Shown here piece after piece: positions 44,293 through 52,670 of a stretch of DNA of 64,000 nucleotides. The DNA is taken from NCBI GenBank assembly GCA_963791805.1, contig CAWBTU010000006.1, positions 744,001 to 808,000 of the forward strand, given 5' to 3'. Position 1 is the stretch's first letter; every line of letters starts with the position of its first letter. Made by a program: the position numbers and the translations under genes. The notes beneath the pieces are model-generated. The model was not told where the DNA came from, searched no databases, and saw only the letters and a list, made by a program, of their open reading frames with translations. This stretch comes from JACMJL01 sp963791805. GTDB lineage: Bacteria > Bacillota > Clostridia > Clostridiales > Clostridiaceae.

Positions 44293-44562
44293 GTTTTTTC
44301 ATCCTAATGTCTTAACTTAATGACATTGGTATAATTGCTCTAGTTTTTATATTAGTTATAACTTGGCATGTGAATACTAATGAAATCCTAGACAATACTT
44401 AATGCAAGTTTTGCCTAGGGCTTTTCATGTGAAAAGTATATTTTATTTGGGCAATATAGGAAATTTACAAAATAAATTTGCAAAATATGAATTTGATTTT
44501 CTTTTCTTTGAAAAATAGATTATAATATCTTGTAGGTTATAATTCAAAAGGAGAAAAGTAAT

Positions 44563-45765
44563 ATGGCTATAGATAAAACAGTATGTGAGCTTTTTGCAGG
44601 CGTAGGTGGATTTCGCTTAGGTATAGAAAGAGCTTCACAAGAATGGAATACAGTTTGGGCTAATCAATGGGAACCAGGGAAAAATTCACAACATGCTTTT
44701 GAGTGTTACTGCTCTCATTTTGGAAATAATGAAAATCATGTAAACATCGATATTGCTCAAGTGGATAAAGGTGAAATACCTAACCATAATTTGTTAGTTG
44801 GCGGCTTTCCGTGTCAAGACTATTCAGTTGCTAGATCTGGAGCAAAGGGCATAAATGGAGTAAAGGGAGTACTATGGTGGCAAATTAGGGAGATACTTGA
44901 GGTTAAGGCTCCTAAATTTGTTTTACTTGAAAATGTTGATAGGTTACTAAAATCTCCTACAAAACAGAGAGGCAGAGACTTCGGGGTTATATTAGCTTGT
45001 TTTAATGATTTAGGATATAGTGTTGAGTGGCGAGTTGTTAATGCTGCAGAATATGGTTTTGCACAACGTAGAAGAAGAGTATTTATTTTTGCGTATAAGA
45101 ATAAAACAAGTTATTTTAAAAAGATGAAAAAAGCAACAAACAAAGATATTATAAATAAGAAAGGTTTCTTCGCTACTACCTTTCCAATTGAAGAATGTGA
45201 AGATTTAAATATTAAAGAATTTAATTACGAAGATATTTATGATGTATCTGAGAATTTTAAGCATGAATTCAATAATTCTGGAGTAATGCGCAATGGCGAA
45301 ATTGCTACAGTTAAAGTAACACCTAAATATGAAGCACCAATAACTATAAGAGAGATAGTTGAAAATAATGTAGATGCTAAATACTATTTAGGGGAAGAGC
45401 TTTCAAAATGGGAATATCTAAAAGGTTCTAAAAAAATACAAAGAACAAGTAATACTGGACATTCATATACTTTTTCTGAAGGTCCAATTGCATTTCCAGA
45501 CCCAATTGATAAGCCAGCAAGAACAATGCTAACAAGTGAATCAAGCGTCAATAGAAGTACTCACGTTATAGAAGATCCAGAGACAAACCAACTAAGATTG
45601 ATAACTCCAATGGAAGCAGAACGAATACAAGGATTTGATGATAATTGGACGAATACTGGAATGCCAGAAAAATTCAGATATTTTTGTATGGGCAATGCTC
45701 TTGTTGTTGGAGCGGTTGAAAGAATGGCAAGAACTTTAAATATAATTTTTGATGAAGAAAAATAA
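44563..45765 (+). CDS. DNA cytosine-5 methyltransferase (Sau3AI-type system)
   Basis: A 400-residue m5C methyltransferase. Motif I is ELFAGVGGFRLGIE (AdoMet binding), motif IV GGFPCQDYSVA with the catalytic Cys, motif VI LLENVDRLLK, motif VIII QRRRRVFI, and the C-terminal motifs IX/X end with GNALVVGAVERMA. It lies tail to tail with a MutH/Sau3AI-type endonuclease, so the target is probably GATC methylated at C5 of cytosine, as in M.Sau3AI. AAAGGAG precedes the ATG. Confidence 0.93.
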   Translation: MAIDKTVCELFAGVGGFRLGIERASQEWNTVWANQWEPGKNSQHAFECYCSHFGNNENHVNIDIAQVDKGEIPNHNLLVGGFPCQDYSVARSGAKGINGVKGVLWWQIREILEVKAPKFVLLENVDRLLKSPTKQRGRDFGVILACFNDLGYSVEWRVVNAAEYGFAQRRRRVFIFAYKNKTSYFKKMKKATNKDIINKKGFFATTFPIEECEDLNIKEFNYEDIYDVSENFKHEFNNSGVMRNGEIATVKVTPKYEAPITIREIVENNVDAKYYLGEELSKWEYLKGSKKIQRTSNTGHSYTFSEGPIAFPDPIDKPARTMLTSESSVNRSTHVIEDPETNQLRLITPMEAERIQGFDDNWTNTGMPEKFRYFCMGNALVVGAVERMARTLNIIFDEEK

Positions 45766-45805
45766 CCAAAGGAGCTACGAAATGTAGCTCCTTTGGTTAT
45801 TTTAT
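45762..45805. terminator. Bidirectional terminator between the R-M genes
   Basis: AACCAAAGGAGCTAC / GTAGCTCCTTTGGTT is a perfect 15-bp stem with T-rich tails on both sides. It overlaps the methyltransferase stop and lies 12 bases from the endonuclease stop. Confidence 0.9.
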
Positions 45806-47275
45806 AATGTTTCTATTTAGTTGTTTCAAAATATAACTATTGTTAATCCAAAAACATTGAGTTGTCATCCATTGGCCATCTGGGAGTTCATTGGCATCTT
45901 TATTTATATTGCCAATTACGGAGCCATCAGAAAAAAGATATGCACTTTTCTGAGTATGTGGTCTTATATGAATGATAGGATTGTCATTTTTCTTAGGAAG
46001 ATTGTTAGATACAATTGTACCTGATTTTGTTTCTTTTTTAGTGAATATAATTCCAGTTTTAATAGCGTTTCGAATACTGTTCCATCCATCATAGACTGTG
46101 GTATTTAAATCGTTATATGGCATGTTCCAAAGTTGGCTACCTTTCAAAATATAATTATCACCATGTTTTTTGAAGATGACAAATAAGAAGCGAGTTTCAT
46201 TAAAGTAAGTAAATAAGTCAGATTCTTCCCATTCTTCGTTAACTAACTCTTTGAACTTAAAAGAAGGAAAGGACATACTTTGTATCATAGCATCATTTTC
46301 TTCTAAACGAATAGCTTTTACAACAATATTAGCCTTTGCAAACTCTTCCGCTTGATTAGATTTTATACCCAACATACGGTATGCTAGGTCAATCCATTGT
46401 GCCTTATTATTGTTATATTCTCTACCAAATAATTCACATAGTGATTTATCTGATTTACCGCTGAAAGAATTTATTCTATTTATTATATAATCTTCAAAGG
46501 TTGTACCATTTAACTCATTTATATCCTTGATTATAGGCTCATATGTAGTCTTATTTGGTACTATGAAAGAATTAAGTATATATGTCATATAAGATGTTTT
46601 CAGTGAAAAAGCTCTTGGCTTAGCGGTAACATCAGAAAAAGGTTGAGTTTTACGATCTGATGAAGTTGCAGCTTTAGTGGCAGCACCTAGATACAGGGTG
46701 TCTCCTTCTGAAAGTTCATGTGCTTTACCAGCCTTAATTTTATCTACTATTTTCTCAAAATCCTGTTTCATTATTTTAATATCTTCCTCGGGTGGAGTAA
46801 ATAATTTAGAATAATGAATAGGGTAATCTAACCGATTAGTAATATCTTTAGAGTATAAATAGTAGATAAATAATATTAATTTGGATTTTGACCATAGGTG
46901 GCTTTCAAAGAAATCTTCATTGACTACATTATTAAAATCAATCATTGTAATAATAACACGCTCTTTAGCAGAAAGAGTATGATTATTGTTTATTTTATAT
47001 GGAGTTACTTTCAATTCAACACCAGCTTTATCAAAGTCTGGTCTTGAATCATTATTACACTTATAGTGGAAAAAACGCTCTTCAATTAGTTCTCCCAATC
47101 CACCCTTACGTTTCTTATTTTCATGACTCTCACCGTAGTCGCTGGAAATCTCTTTAATCAATTCATTGTTATTAAGGTCCTCATTAAGTACATCAGCAAA
47201 AGTTTTACCGATAAGCTTCTGTGAATATGCTTCAATACTTAGTGGATTTGTTTCGTCGTATTCTTTTAAGGTCAT
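45797..47275 (-). CDS. Sau3AI/MutH-family type II restriction endonuclease
   Basis: A 492-residue endonuclease, the same length class as Sau3AI. The N-terminal MutH-like domain has KGGLGELIEERFF, then PDFDKAGVELKVTPYK, giving the D...E-x-K active site. The C-terminal half (EDYIINRINSFSGKSDKSL) resembles the second, allosteric MutH-like domain of Sau3AI. It should cut unmethylated GATC. GGAGG lies before the ATG. It converges on the cognate methyltransferase, which is typical of plasmid- or phage-borne restriction units. Confidence 0.88.
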   Translation of the reverse strand: MTLKEYDETNPLSIEAYSQKLIGKTFADVLNEDLNNNELIKEISSDYGESHENKKRKGGLGELIEERFFHYKCNNDSRPDFDKAGVELKVTPYKINNNHTLSAKERVIITMIDFNNVVNEDFFESHLWSKSKLILFIYYLYSKDITNRLDYPIHYSKLFTPPEEDIKIMKQDFEKIVDKIKAGKAHELSEGDTLYLGAATKAATSSDRKTQPFSDVTAKPRAFSLKTSYMTYILNSFIVPNKTTYEPIIKDINELNGTTFEDYIINRINSFSGKSDKSLCELFGREYNNNKAQWIDLAYRMLGIKSNQAEEFAKANIVVKAIRLEENDAMIQSMSFPSFKFKELVNEEWEESDLFTYFNETRFLFVIFKKHGDNYILKGSQLWNMPYNDLNTTVYDGWNSIRNAIKTGIIFTKKETKSGTIVSNNLPKKNDNPIIHIRPHTQKSAYLFSDGSVIGNINKDANELPDGQWMTTQCFWINNSYILKQLNRNIIK

Positions 47276-47394
47276 AATAAACCTCCTTGTATAATATATA
47301 TTGTAAATTTTACCTCTTTATAGGGGAGTTGTCCATATTAATATGTTTGGAGTTTTTGCATTAATCTACAATTTTTGAAGGATATCCTTATATG

Positions 47395-47472
47395 TAGCAA
47401 GGAGCTGACTTCCAGTCATCTCCTACGACCCCTGGGGTGATTATTTTTACATTCATGTAAAAATAATCAAAT
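47395..47472 (+). repeat. Divergent interspersed repeat with strong hairpin
   Basis: TCCTACGACCCCTGGGGTGA is a type I-like core. It runs into GATTATTTTTAC-attcat-GTAAAAATAATC, a perfect 12-bp stem hairpin. Confidence 0.6.
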
Positions 47473-47481
47473 TAAACAAAT

Positions 47482-47635
47482 AACTATATCATAAAATCTT
47501 TCTCATACCCTATAGAGTGGACCATATAAAAAGTCTACCCAATAGGGTATTTTTGCATATACATAGGGAAAACAAAGAATATAAAAATCCAATTGTGAAA
47601 GATGCTGTAGGATTTAAAAAGTTTATGCTATAATT
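47482..47635 (+). repeat. CCCTATAG-type hairpin repeat, copy 1
   Basis: Contains CATACCCTATAGAGTGGAC and CTACCCAATAGGGTAT, an imperfect long hairpin, followed by AATATAAAAATCCAATTGTG. Copies lie at 48870-48992 and 58298-58425; all three are followed by fragments of other genes. Confidence 0.75.
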
Positions 47636-47659
47636 ATTTACAATAAACTTATAATTTGA

Positions 47660-47742
47660 AATGGAGAAGAGTTTGAAGGAATTAGAGGATAATTTTAATT
47701 CTTTGATGCAGAGAGCATTTAAGGGTAAAATATTCAATTAGC
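47660..47742 (+). pseudogene. HsdS (type I restriction specificity) C-terminal remnant
   Basis: The frame MEKSLKELEDNFNSLMQRAF, KGKIFN, stop is the standard C-terminal coiled coil of HsdS subunits (LEELFNSLLQKAFKGEL type). All upstream parts, HsdM and HsdR are absent. Confidence 0.65.
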
Positions 47743-47840
47743 GATAAATGACTGGTATATTTCTGGTATGTATAATAATTAAACAAAGGTAAAACTTAAT
47801 ATTGTGATGTAATTAATTTTAAAAGGTAGGTAACTTTAGT

Positions 47841-48857
47841 ATGAGTGTAGAAAAGTCTAATGAATATAAGGAATTAATAAGTGGGATAACACTTCAAATA
47901 AAAAATTCAAGACAAAAGGCTTTATTAGCTGTAAATAAGGAGTTACTAATATTATATTGGAATATAGGTAACATAATATTAAGATATCAAGATAAAGAAG
48001 GCTGGGGAGCTAAAGTAATCGACAATATTGCAAAAGAAATAAAAGATGAATTTCCGGATCAAAAAGGCTTTTCATCAAGGAACTTGAAGTATATGAGAAA
48101 ATTTGCATTGGAATATAAAAGTCTAGAATTTGTGCAACAGGTTGTTGCACAAATTTCATGGTCTCACAATGTGGTATTAATGGATAGAATAGTGGATATT
48201 GATAAGAGAACTTGGTATATAAATAAAATTATTGAAAATGGTTGGAGCAGAAATACTTTAGTACATCAAATTGAGAGCAATTTATTTGACAGGCAAAACA
48301 ATGAGATAAAGACAACGAATTTTATGGAAAAACTAGAAGCGCCTAATAATAAATTAGCCATAGAAGCGTTAAAAGATCCCTATATATTTGATTTTATTAC
48401 AATGACAGAAGATATGAATGAAAGAGATATAGAAAATCAATTAGTAAAGAAGATTACAAAACTACTATTAGAGTTAGGATCAGGTTTTGCTTTTATTGGG
48501 AATCAATATAAGTTGCAAGTAGGTGGAGAGGATTATTATTTAGGTTTGTTATTTTATAACCTAAAGTTAAGATGTTATGTAGTAATAGAATTGAAAACTG
48601 GTAAATTTAAGCCAGAGTACGCAGGAAAATTAAATTTTTACCTTTCAGCAATAGATGATATATTAAAAACTGAAATAGATAATCCATCAATAGGTATAAT
48701 ATTGTGCAAAGAAAAGAATAGACTTGTAGCAGAATATTCACTTAAGGACATGACAAAGCCTATAGGAGTAAGCGAATATAAGTTACTAGAAAAAATACCA
48801 GAAGAATTAAAAGGAACATTACCAACAATAGAAGAAATGGAAGATACTTTAGAATAA
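47841..48857 (+). CDS. DUF1016/YhcG family PDDEXK nuclease
   Basis: A 338-residue protein. The N-terminal DUF1016 domain (KELLILYWNIGNIILRYQ, SWSHNVVLMDRI) is followed by a PD-(D/E)XK domain with YLGLLFYNLKLRCYVVIELK (D/E...E-x-K pattern) and GKLNFYLSAIDD. These proteins often travel with type I restriction genes, which fits the HsdS remnant 100 bases upstream, but their role is not settled. AAGGTAGG precedes the ATG. The flanks on both sides are CCCTATAG-type repeats. Confidence 0.88.
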   Translation: MSVEKSNEYKELISGITLQIKNSRQKALLAVNKELLILYWNIGNIILRYQDKEGWGAKVIDNIAKEIKDEFPDQKGFSSRNLKYMRKFALEYKSLEFVQQVVAQISWSHNVVLMDRIVDIDKRTWYINKIIENGWSRNTLVHQIESNLFDRQNNEIKTTNFMEKLEAPNNKLAIEALKDPYIFDFITMTEDMNERDIENQLVKKITKLLLELGSGFAFIGNQYKLQVGGEDYYLGLLFYNLKLRCYVVIELKTGKFKPEYAGKLNFYLSAIDDILKTEIDNPSIGIILCKEKNRLVAEYSLKDMTKPIGVSEYKLLEKIPEELKGTLPTIEEMEDTLE

Positions 48858-48867
48858 AATTTGAAAT

Positions 48868-48992
48868 GAATAAGTATATCATAAAATCTTTCCCATACCC
48901 TATAGAGTAGACAATCTAAAAAATCTACCCAATAGGGTATTTTTTCCATATACATAAAGAAAACAAAGAATATAAAAATCCAATTGTGACAG
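48868..48992 (+). repeat. CCCTATAG-type hairpin repeat, copy 2
   Basis: About 90% identical to the copies at 47482 and 58298 over about 120 bases, including ATCATAAAATCTTTC and the CCCTATAG / AATAGGGTAT hairpin. It ends at a DUF3427 helicase fragment. Confidence 0.75.
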
Positions 48993-49210
48993 ATGCAGAT
49001 TATTTATTTTCAACGGTTCAATCAATGAATAACCAGCTTGAGAATTTCAAGCAGGATGAGTTTGAATATATAGTTGTAGATGAGGCCCACCATGCGTCTA
49101 GTCCATCCTATGAAAAAGTTATGGCATATTTCAAGCCAAAGGTTTTACTTGGTATGACAGCCACCACAGAAAGATGTGATGGAGGAAATATATTCGATAT
49201 TTTTAATTAG
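48987..49210 (+). pseudogene. DUF3427-type helicase internal fragment
   Basis: TDADYLFSTVQSMNNQLENF, then VVDEAHHASSPSYEKVMAYF and LLGMTATTERCDGG before TAG. This is the motif II-III region of the helicase at 58423-60436, with TATPE changed to TATTE. The stop falls at the start of a type II repeat. No complete copy of the gene is in the window. Confidence 0.85.
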
Positions 49211-49275
49211 CAAGTTCGATCCCCTCACAACCATCGCAGGGGTGTTAATTTTTTTATTTATGTAAAAATTAGTTA
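49207..49275 (+). repeat. Type II interspersed repeat
   Basis: AGCAAGTTCGATCCCCTCAC, then AACCATCGCAGGGGTG and a TTTTTTTATTT stretch. It truncates the helicase fragment. Confidence 0.7.
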
Positions 49276-49344
49276 TAAATCAAGTAGGTTGAATGAGGTG
49301 TTAAGTAAGTAAGTTTGTATAATAACCTAAGGAAGTGGTAAGCT

Positions 49345-50382
49345 TTGGAATTAAAAAAAGATTTGATAAAATGGATTGATAATTATGATAATTTAAAATA
49401 TCCAACAGGAATTTATGATGAATTAGTCGTCCAGGGACTAGAGCATAGCGATAAATTCTTACTAATGGGGGCATGGAAAACAGGAAGTTTACGGATTCAT
49501 GAAAATGGCAGTGTATACAAGGATAAAGATGGCTTTTCTTATTCTTATACAAAGAGGTGGAAAGACGACACACCTGTTGGTTATGAGGTTTGGAATTACA
49601 TTTCAAAAAATCAAGAAGTATTAAAGAAAAAAGTACCATTGACGTTTCCAAATGAACAACCGAGCATTGCAATAGAGCTGGAATCTAAAAAAGGTTTTGG
49701 GTTTATTTGGACGATATTTGTTTTGCATTGTTTTTATCCCAAGATATATCCTCTTTATGACCAACATGTGTACAGGGCATACAAATTTATGGTGTCAGAA
49801 GGAAAAGAATGTCCTAGTTTTGCAGCAAATGATTGGAATGAATACCTACAGTATAAAACTTTTTTTCATGATTTGTTAGAAGAATTGAATTTAAATTATT
49901 GGAATTTGGACCGAGGTTTGTGGGCATATGGAAAACATATAAAACAGTGTAATATAGCTGTAGATATAAAAGAAAAAACTGGAAAAAATTTTAGTAGCAA
50001 AGTAAAGGAGAGTTCTAAAAAAATTGTTGAAGCTTCAGATTGGATTAACTCAACCACATTTGGAGGAAAAGCAAAAAGTTTTTGGTGGAGAGTTGATGAA
50101 AATTCTAATTTATTAGTTTTGAGACAGTTTAAAGGATTTAATACTGAAACAAATAGCTTCATAAGTAAAGTGGATTTAGATAAAATAGATATTTTTATGG
50201 AAGGTAGAAATTGGGTAGATCTTGCTAATAATGTTGAAAAAATCAACAATGGTTCTGAAAAAGATGGCCTTGGAAAATACCTTTTCCAATCATTAGGCTG
50301 GAAACCAGGGGATGCTCAATTAGCTAGCCATTTAGGAGTTAGCAAGCTCAACTTTGTTTCGCAACGACCTCTGGGGTGTTAG
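49345..50382 (+). CDS. Hypothetical protein with C-terminus replaced by repeat DNA
   Basis: 345 residues from a TTG start with AAGGAAGTGG upstream. The N-terminal half (ELVVQGLEHSDKFLLMGAWK, IFVLHCFYPKIYPLYDQHVY) resembles helix-hairpin-helix DNA-glycosylase-like folds. The C-terminal half (FWWRVDENSNLLVLRQFKGF, FQSLGWKPGDAQLASHLG) is a separate domain. I do not recognise a named family. After HLG the frame continues into a type I repeat (SKLNFVSQRPLGC, stop), so the natural end is lost. The missing part is probably short, since the domain looks complete. Confidence 0.6.
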   Translation: MELKKDLIKWIDNYDNLKYPTGIYDELVVQGLEHSDKFLLMGAWKTGSLRIHENGSVYKDKDGFSYSYTKRWKDDTPVGYEVWNYISKNQEVLKKKVPLTFPNEQPSIAIELESKKGFGFIWTIFVLHCFYPKIYPLYDQHVYRAYKFMVSEGKECPSFAANDWNEYLQYKTFFHDLLEELNLNYWNLDRGLWAYGKHIKQCNIAVDIKEKTGKNFSSKVKESSKKIVEASDWINSTTFGGKAKSFWWRVDENSNLLVLRQFKGFNTETNSFISKVDLDKIDIFMEGRNWVDLANNVEKINNGSEKDGLGKYLFQSLGWKPGDAQLASHLGVSKLNFVSQRPLGC

Positions 50383-50420
50383 CAAGCTCAACTTTGTTTC
50401 GCAACGACCTCTGGGGTGTA
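50341..50420 (+). repeat. 40-bp perfect tandem duplication of type I repeat start
   Basis: AGCAAGCTCAACTTTGTTTC and the next 20 bases occur twice in direct tandem (50341-50380 and 50381-50420). The first copy lies at the gene's 3' end; the second opens the 422-bp unit. Confidence 0.9.
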
Positions 50421-50802
50421 ATATTTTCCAGAAACGAGCTGTGAACGAATAAAAACAACATCTAAACTAGAGTTAATTTCTCTAGTTTTTTATTTAACTA
50501 ATAGCAAATTCGCTTCGTTCATAGCAAGTTCGCTCCCCTCACAACCACCTCAGGGGAACAAATTTTTCCAAGGATAAGCTATGAATTATAAGCAACAGAA
50601 CTTGAAAGCAAATTTCCAACTTCTGTAAGACACCAGACCCTTGTTAAAAAGTAACAGCGAAACTAGAGGCAATAATGTTATGAATTTTATCAAGCTAAGT
50701 CATACTCCATTTTCGTATATAAGTTAGTTCACGAAATAATATAATCATAAATATCTTCTCTAATAGGTGTATATAACTGATATTTAATTTCTACAGCAGA
50801 TT
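50381..50802 (+). repeat. 422-bp direct repeat, unit 1
   Basis: Starts with a type I core and contains the terminator hairpin AACTAGAG / CTCTAGTTTTTT (about 50465-50493). It then has a type II core at 50523-50590 and a tail ending TTCTACAGCAGATT. Almost identical to 50819-51240. No coding potential is seen. Confidence 0.9.
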
Positions 50803-50818
50803 TGTCAGTATTTTTCAT

Positions 50819-51240
50819 AGCAAGCTCAACTTTGTTTCGCAACGACCTCTGGGGTGTAATATTTTCCAGAAACGAGCTGTGAACGAATAAAAACAACATC
50901 TAAACTAGAGTTAATTTCTCTAGTTTTTTATTTAACTAATAGCAAATTCGCTTCGTTCATAGCAAGTTCGCTCCCCTCACAACCACCTCAGGGGAACAAA
51001 TTTTTCCAAGGATAAGCTATGAATTATAAGCAACAGAACTTGAAAGCAAACTTCCAATTTCTGTAAGACACCAGACCCTTGTTAAAAAGTAACAGCGAAA
51101 CTAGAGGCAATAATGTTATGAATTTTATCAAGCTAAGTCATACTCCATTTTCGTATATAAGTTAGTTCACGAAATAATATAATCATAAATATCTTCTCTA
51201 ACAGGTGTATATAACTGATATTTAATTTCTACAGCAGATT
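50819..51240 (+). repeat. 422-bp direct repeat, unit 2
   Basis: Same length and content as unit 1, with only a few base changes. The units are separated by 16 bases. The near-identity points to a recent duplication or continuing gene conversion. Confidence 0.9.
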
Positions 51241-51242
51241 CG

Positions 51243-51280
51243 AAAAAGGTATAGCAGGAGATTTTGCTATACCTTTTTAA
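51243..51280. terminator. Orphan GGTATAGC palindrome terminator
   Basis: AAAAAGGTATAGCA / TGCTATACCTTTTT. The same palindrome ends the DUF3427 helicase fragment at 61734-61771, so this is a leftover of such a gene end. Confidence 0.75.
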
Positions 51281-51284
51281 CTAG

Positions 51285-51325
51285 AGTGCCAGGCACGTGA
51301 CAAGTGAGGCACGTGACAAGTGACA
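51285..51325. repeat. CACGTGACAAGTG tandem repeat
   Basis: GTGCCAGGCACGTGACAAGT followed by a second GGCACGTGACAAGTGACA. A shorter version is at 60493-60520. It sits just past the end of the ATPase gene. Confidence 0.65.
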
Positions 51326-51340
51326 TTTACACCCTACTGC

Positions 51341-52546
51341 TTATTTTTGAAGCATCCAATCCAGTGCATTTATTCGTTTTATGCCGTCATAATCCGCCGT
51401 TGGATCTTCGTCAAGTGTTAAGATATATTTAGGGTAATAATCATTAATTTTCTGCAAGGAATTAAGCTCTCTTTTCAGCGTTTCTTCATCTCTGACGCTT
51501 GCAGCTACTTGAAAATAGTTTATTCCATCTTGATTCATAGCAACAAAGTCCACTTCCAAGTTGCCCACTTGTCCCACATAAACATCGTAGCCTCGGCGTA
51601 TTAACTCAAGGTATATCACATTTTCAAGAATGTGTCCCACATCAGCGCTACGCTTACCAAGGAGCATATATCTCAGCCCGATATCTACCACATAATATTT
51701 TTCTAGAGTCTTCAAATATTGTTTTCCTTTTATATTATATCGTTTTGCCTGATAAACAATTAGGCTATCCATCAAGGATTTTATATATTTTTCAACAGTT
51801 TTTGCATCAATTTTACGACCACCCGAGGTCATGGTGTTGGCTATTTTGGTTGTTGACATCTGATTTCCGATATTGTCAAAAACAAATTTTGTAACGCTTT
51901 CAAGCATCATGACATCAGAAATATTATATCTTGCGATAACATCTTTTAAAATAACAGTATTATATAAGCTTTGCAGATAATCGATAATTGCTTTTTTATC
52001 ATCCCCATATTGCAGTGTATATGGAAATGAACTGTTTTCAAGATATCTTAAATACTTCTGATTTACAGTAAGATTATCTTTATTTCCATCACAATATTCA
52101 CTAAAAGATAATGGTAGCATTTTAAGCTCAATGTACCTTCCAGATAGCAAGGTTGCAAGCTCTCCAGACATGAAATAAGCATTGGAGCCAGTTATATATA
52201 AATCTACATTCTTTTTTATAAAAAGACTGTCAACAGCTTTTTGATATTCCAAAACATGTTGTATTTCATCGAGGAAAATATAGTTCATTTTGTCGGGTAT
52301 CAGTTGGGATTTAATATGATTATATAGCGTCTTGTAATTTGTAAAATCTTCATATTCTACATCTTCAAAATTAATATATATTATTTGATTTTTGTTAATG
52401 CCATTATTAAGAAGATATTCACGGTAGATTTCAAATAAGGTAGATTTACCGCATCTACGTATTCCAGAAACAACCTTTATAATCTGTTTATCTTTAGAAC
52501 TAATTAAAAAATTCATGTATTCATTTCGTGGTATCATATGTTGCAT
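51341..52546 (-). CDS. AAA+ ATPase with DUF4143 domain
   Basis: A 401-residue protein. The N-terminal AAA_14 ATPase has Walker A VSGIRRCGKST, Walker B MNYIFLDEIQHV and sensor LYITGSNAYF. The C-terminal DUF4143 domain is a restriction-endonuclease-like fold (LENVIYLELIRRGYDVYVGQ, LEVDFVA, INYFQVA). Such proteins are widespread and their function is unclear. The ATG at 52546 has GGAGGTG at correct spacing; the frame is open to 52645. A 25-base fragment of its 5' coding end recurs at 60527-60551. Confidence 0.9.
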   Translation of the reverse strand: MQHMIPRNEYMNFLISSKDKQIIKVVSGIRRCGKSTLFEIYREYLLNNGINKNQIIYINFEDVEYEDFTNYKTLYNHIKSQLIPDKMNYIFLDEIQHVLEYQKAVDSLFIKKNVDLYITGSNAYFMSGELATLLSGRYIELKMLPLSFSEYCDGNKDNLTVNQKYLRYLENSSFPYTLQYGDDKKAIIDYLQSLYNTVILKDVIARYNISDVMMLESVTKFVFDNIGNQMSTTKIANTMTSGGRKIDAKTVEKYIKSLMDSLIVYQAKRYNIKGKQYLKTLEKYYVVDIGLRYMLLGKRSADVGHILENVIYLELIRRGYDVYVGQVGNLEVDFVAMNQDGINYFQVAASVRDEETLKRELNSLQKINDYYPKYILTLDEDPTADYDGIKRINALDWMLQK

Positions 52547-52633
52547 AATAACACCTCCATCGTATAATATACTCATTATACTCCGAAAATATTCATTTAT
52601 CAATAAGTTTAAGGAACGTATTACGAAAATTAT

Positions 52634-52670
52634 TAGCAAGCTCAACTTTGTTTCGCAACGACCTCTGGGG
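52634..52670 (+). repeat. Type I repeat 5' part, interrupted by intron
   Basis: AGCAAGCTCAACTTTGTTTC, then GCAACGACCTCTGGGG, after which group II intron sequence begins. The expected next bases, TGTAATATTTT, are not found on the far side of the intron. Confidence 0.8.

Larger units (their letters stand above)
42699..44329 (-). mobile_element. IS4-family insertion sequence with 8-bp target duplication
   Basis: Length 1631 bp. The terminal inverted repeats CCAATGTCATTAAGATAAG (left) and CCAATGTCATTAAGTTAAG (right, reversed) are 18/19 identical. It is flanked by the direct repeat TATAATTG (42691-42698 and 44330-44337). The target was the loop of a terminator hairpin, AACTAGAG-TATAATTG-CTCTAG, the hairpin of the type I repeat family. 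The single transposase gene is on the minus strand. Hairpin terminators inside both ends block outside transcription. Confidence 0.9.

Noticed and set aside
50381..51240. CRISPR array
   Set aside because: Repeat units are 422 bp with identical interiors, not short repeats with unique spacers, and no cas gene is present.
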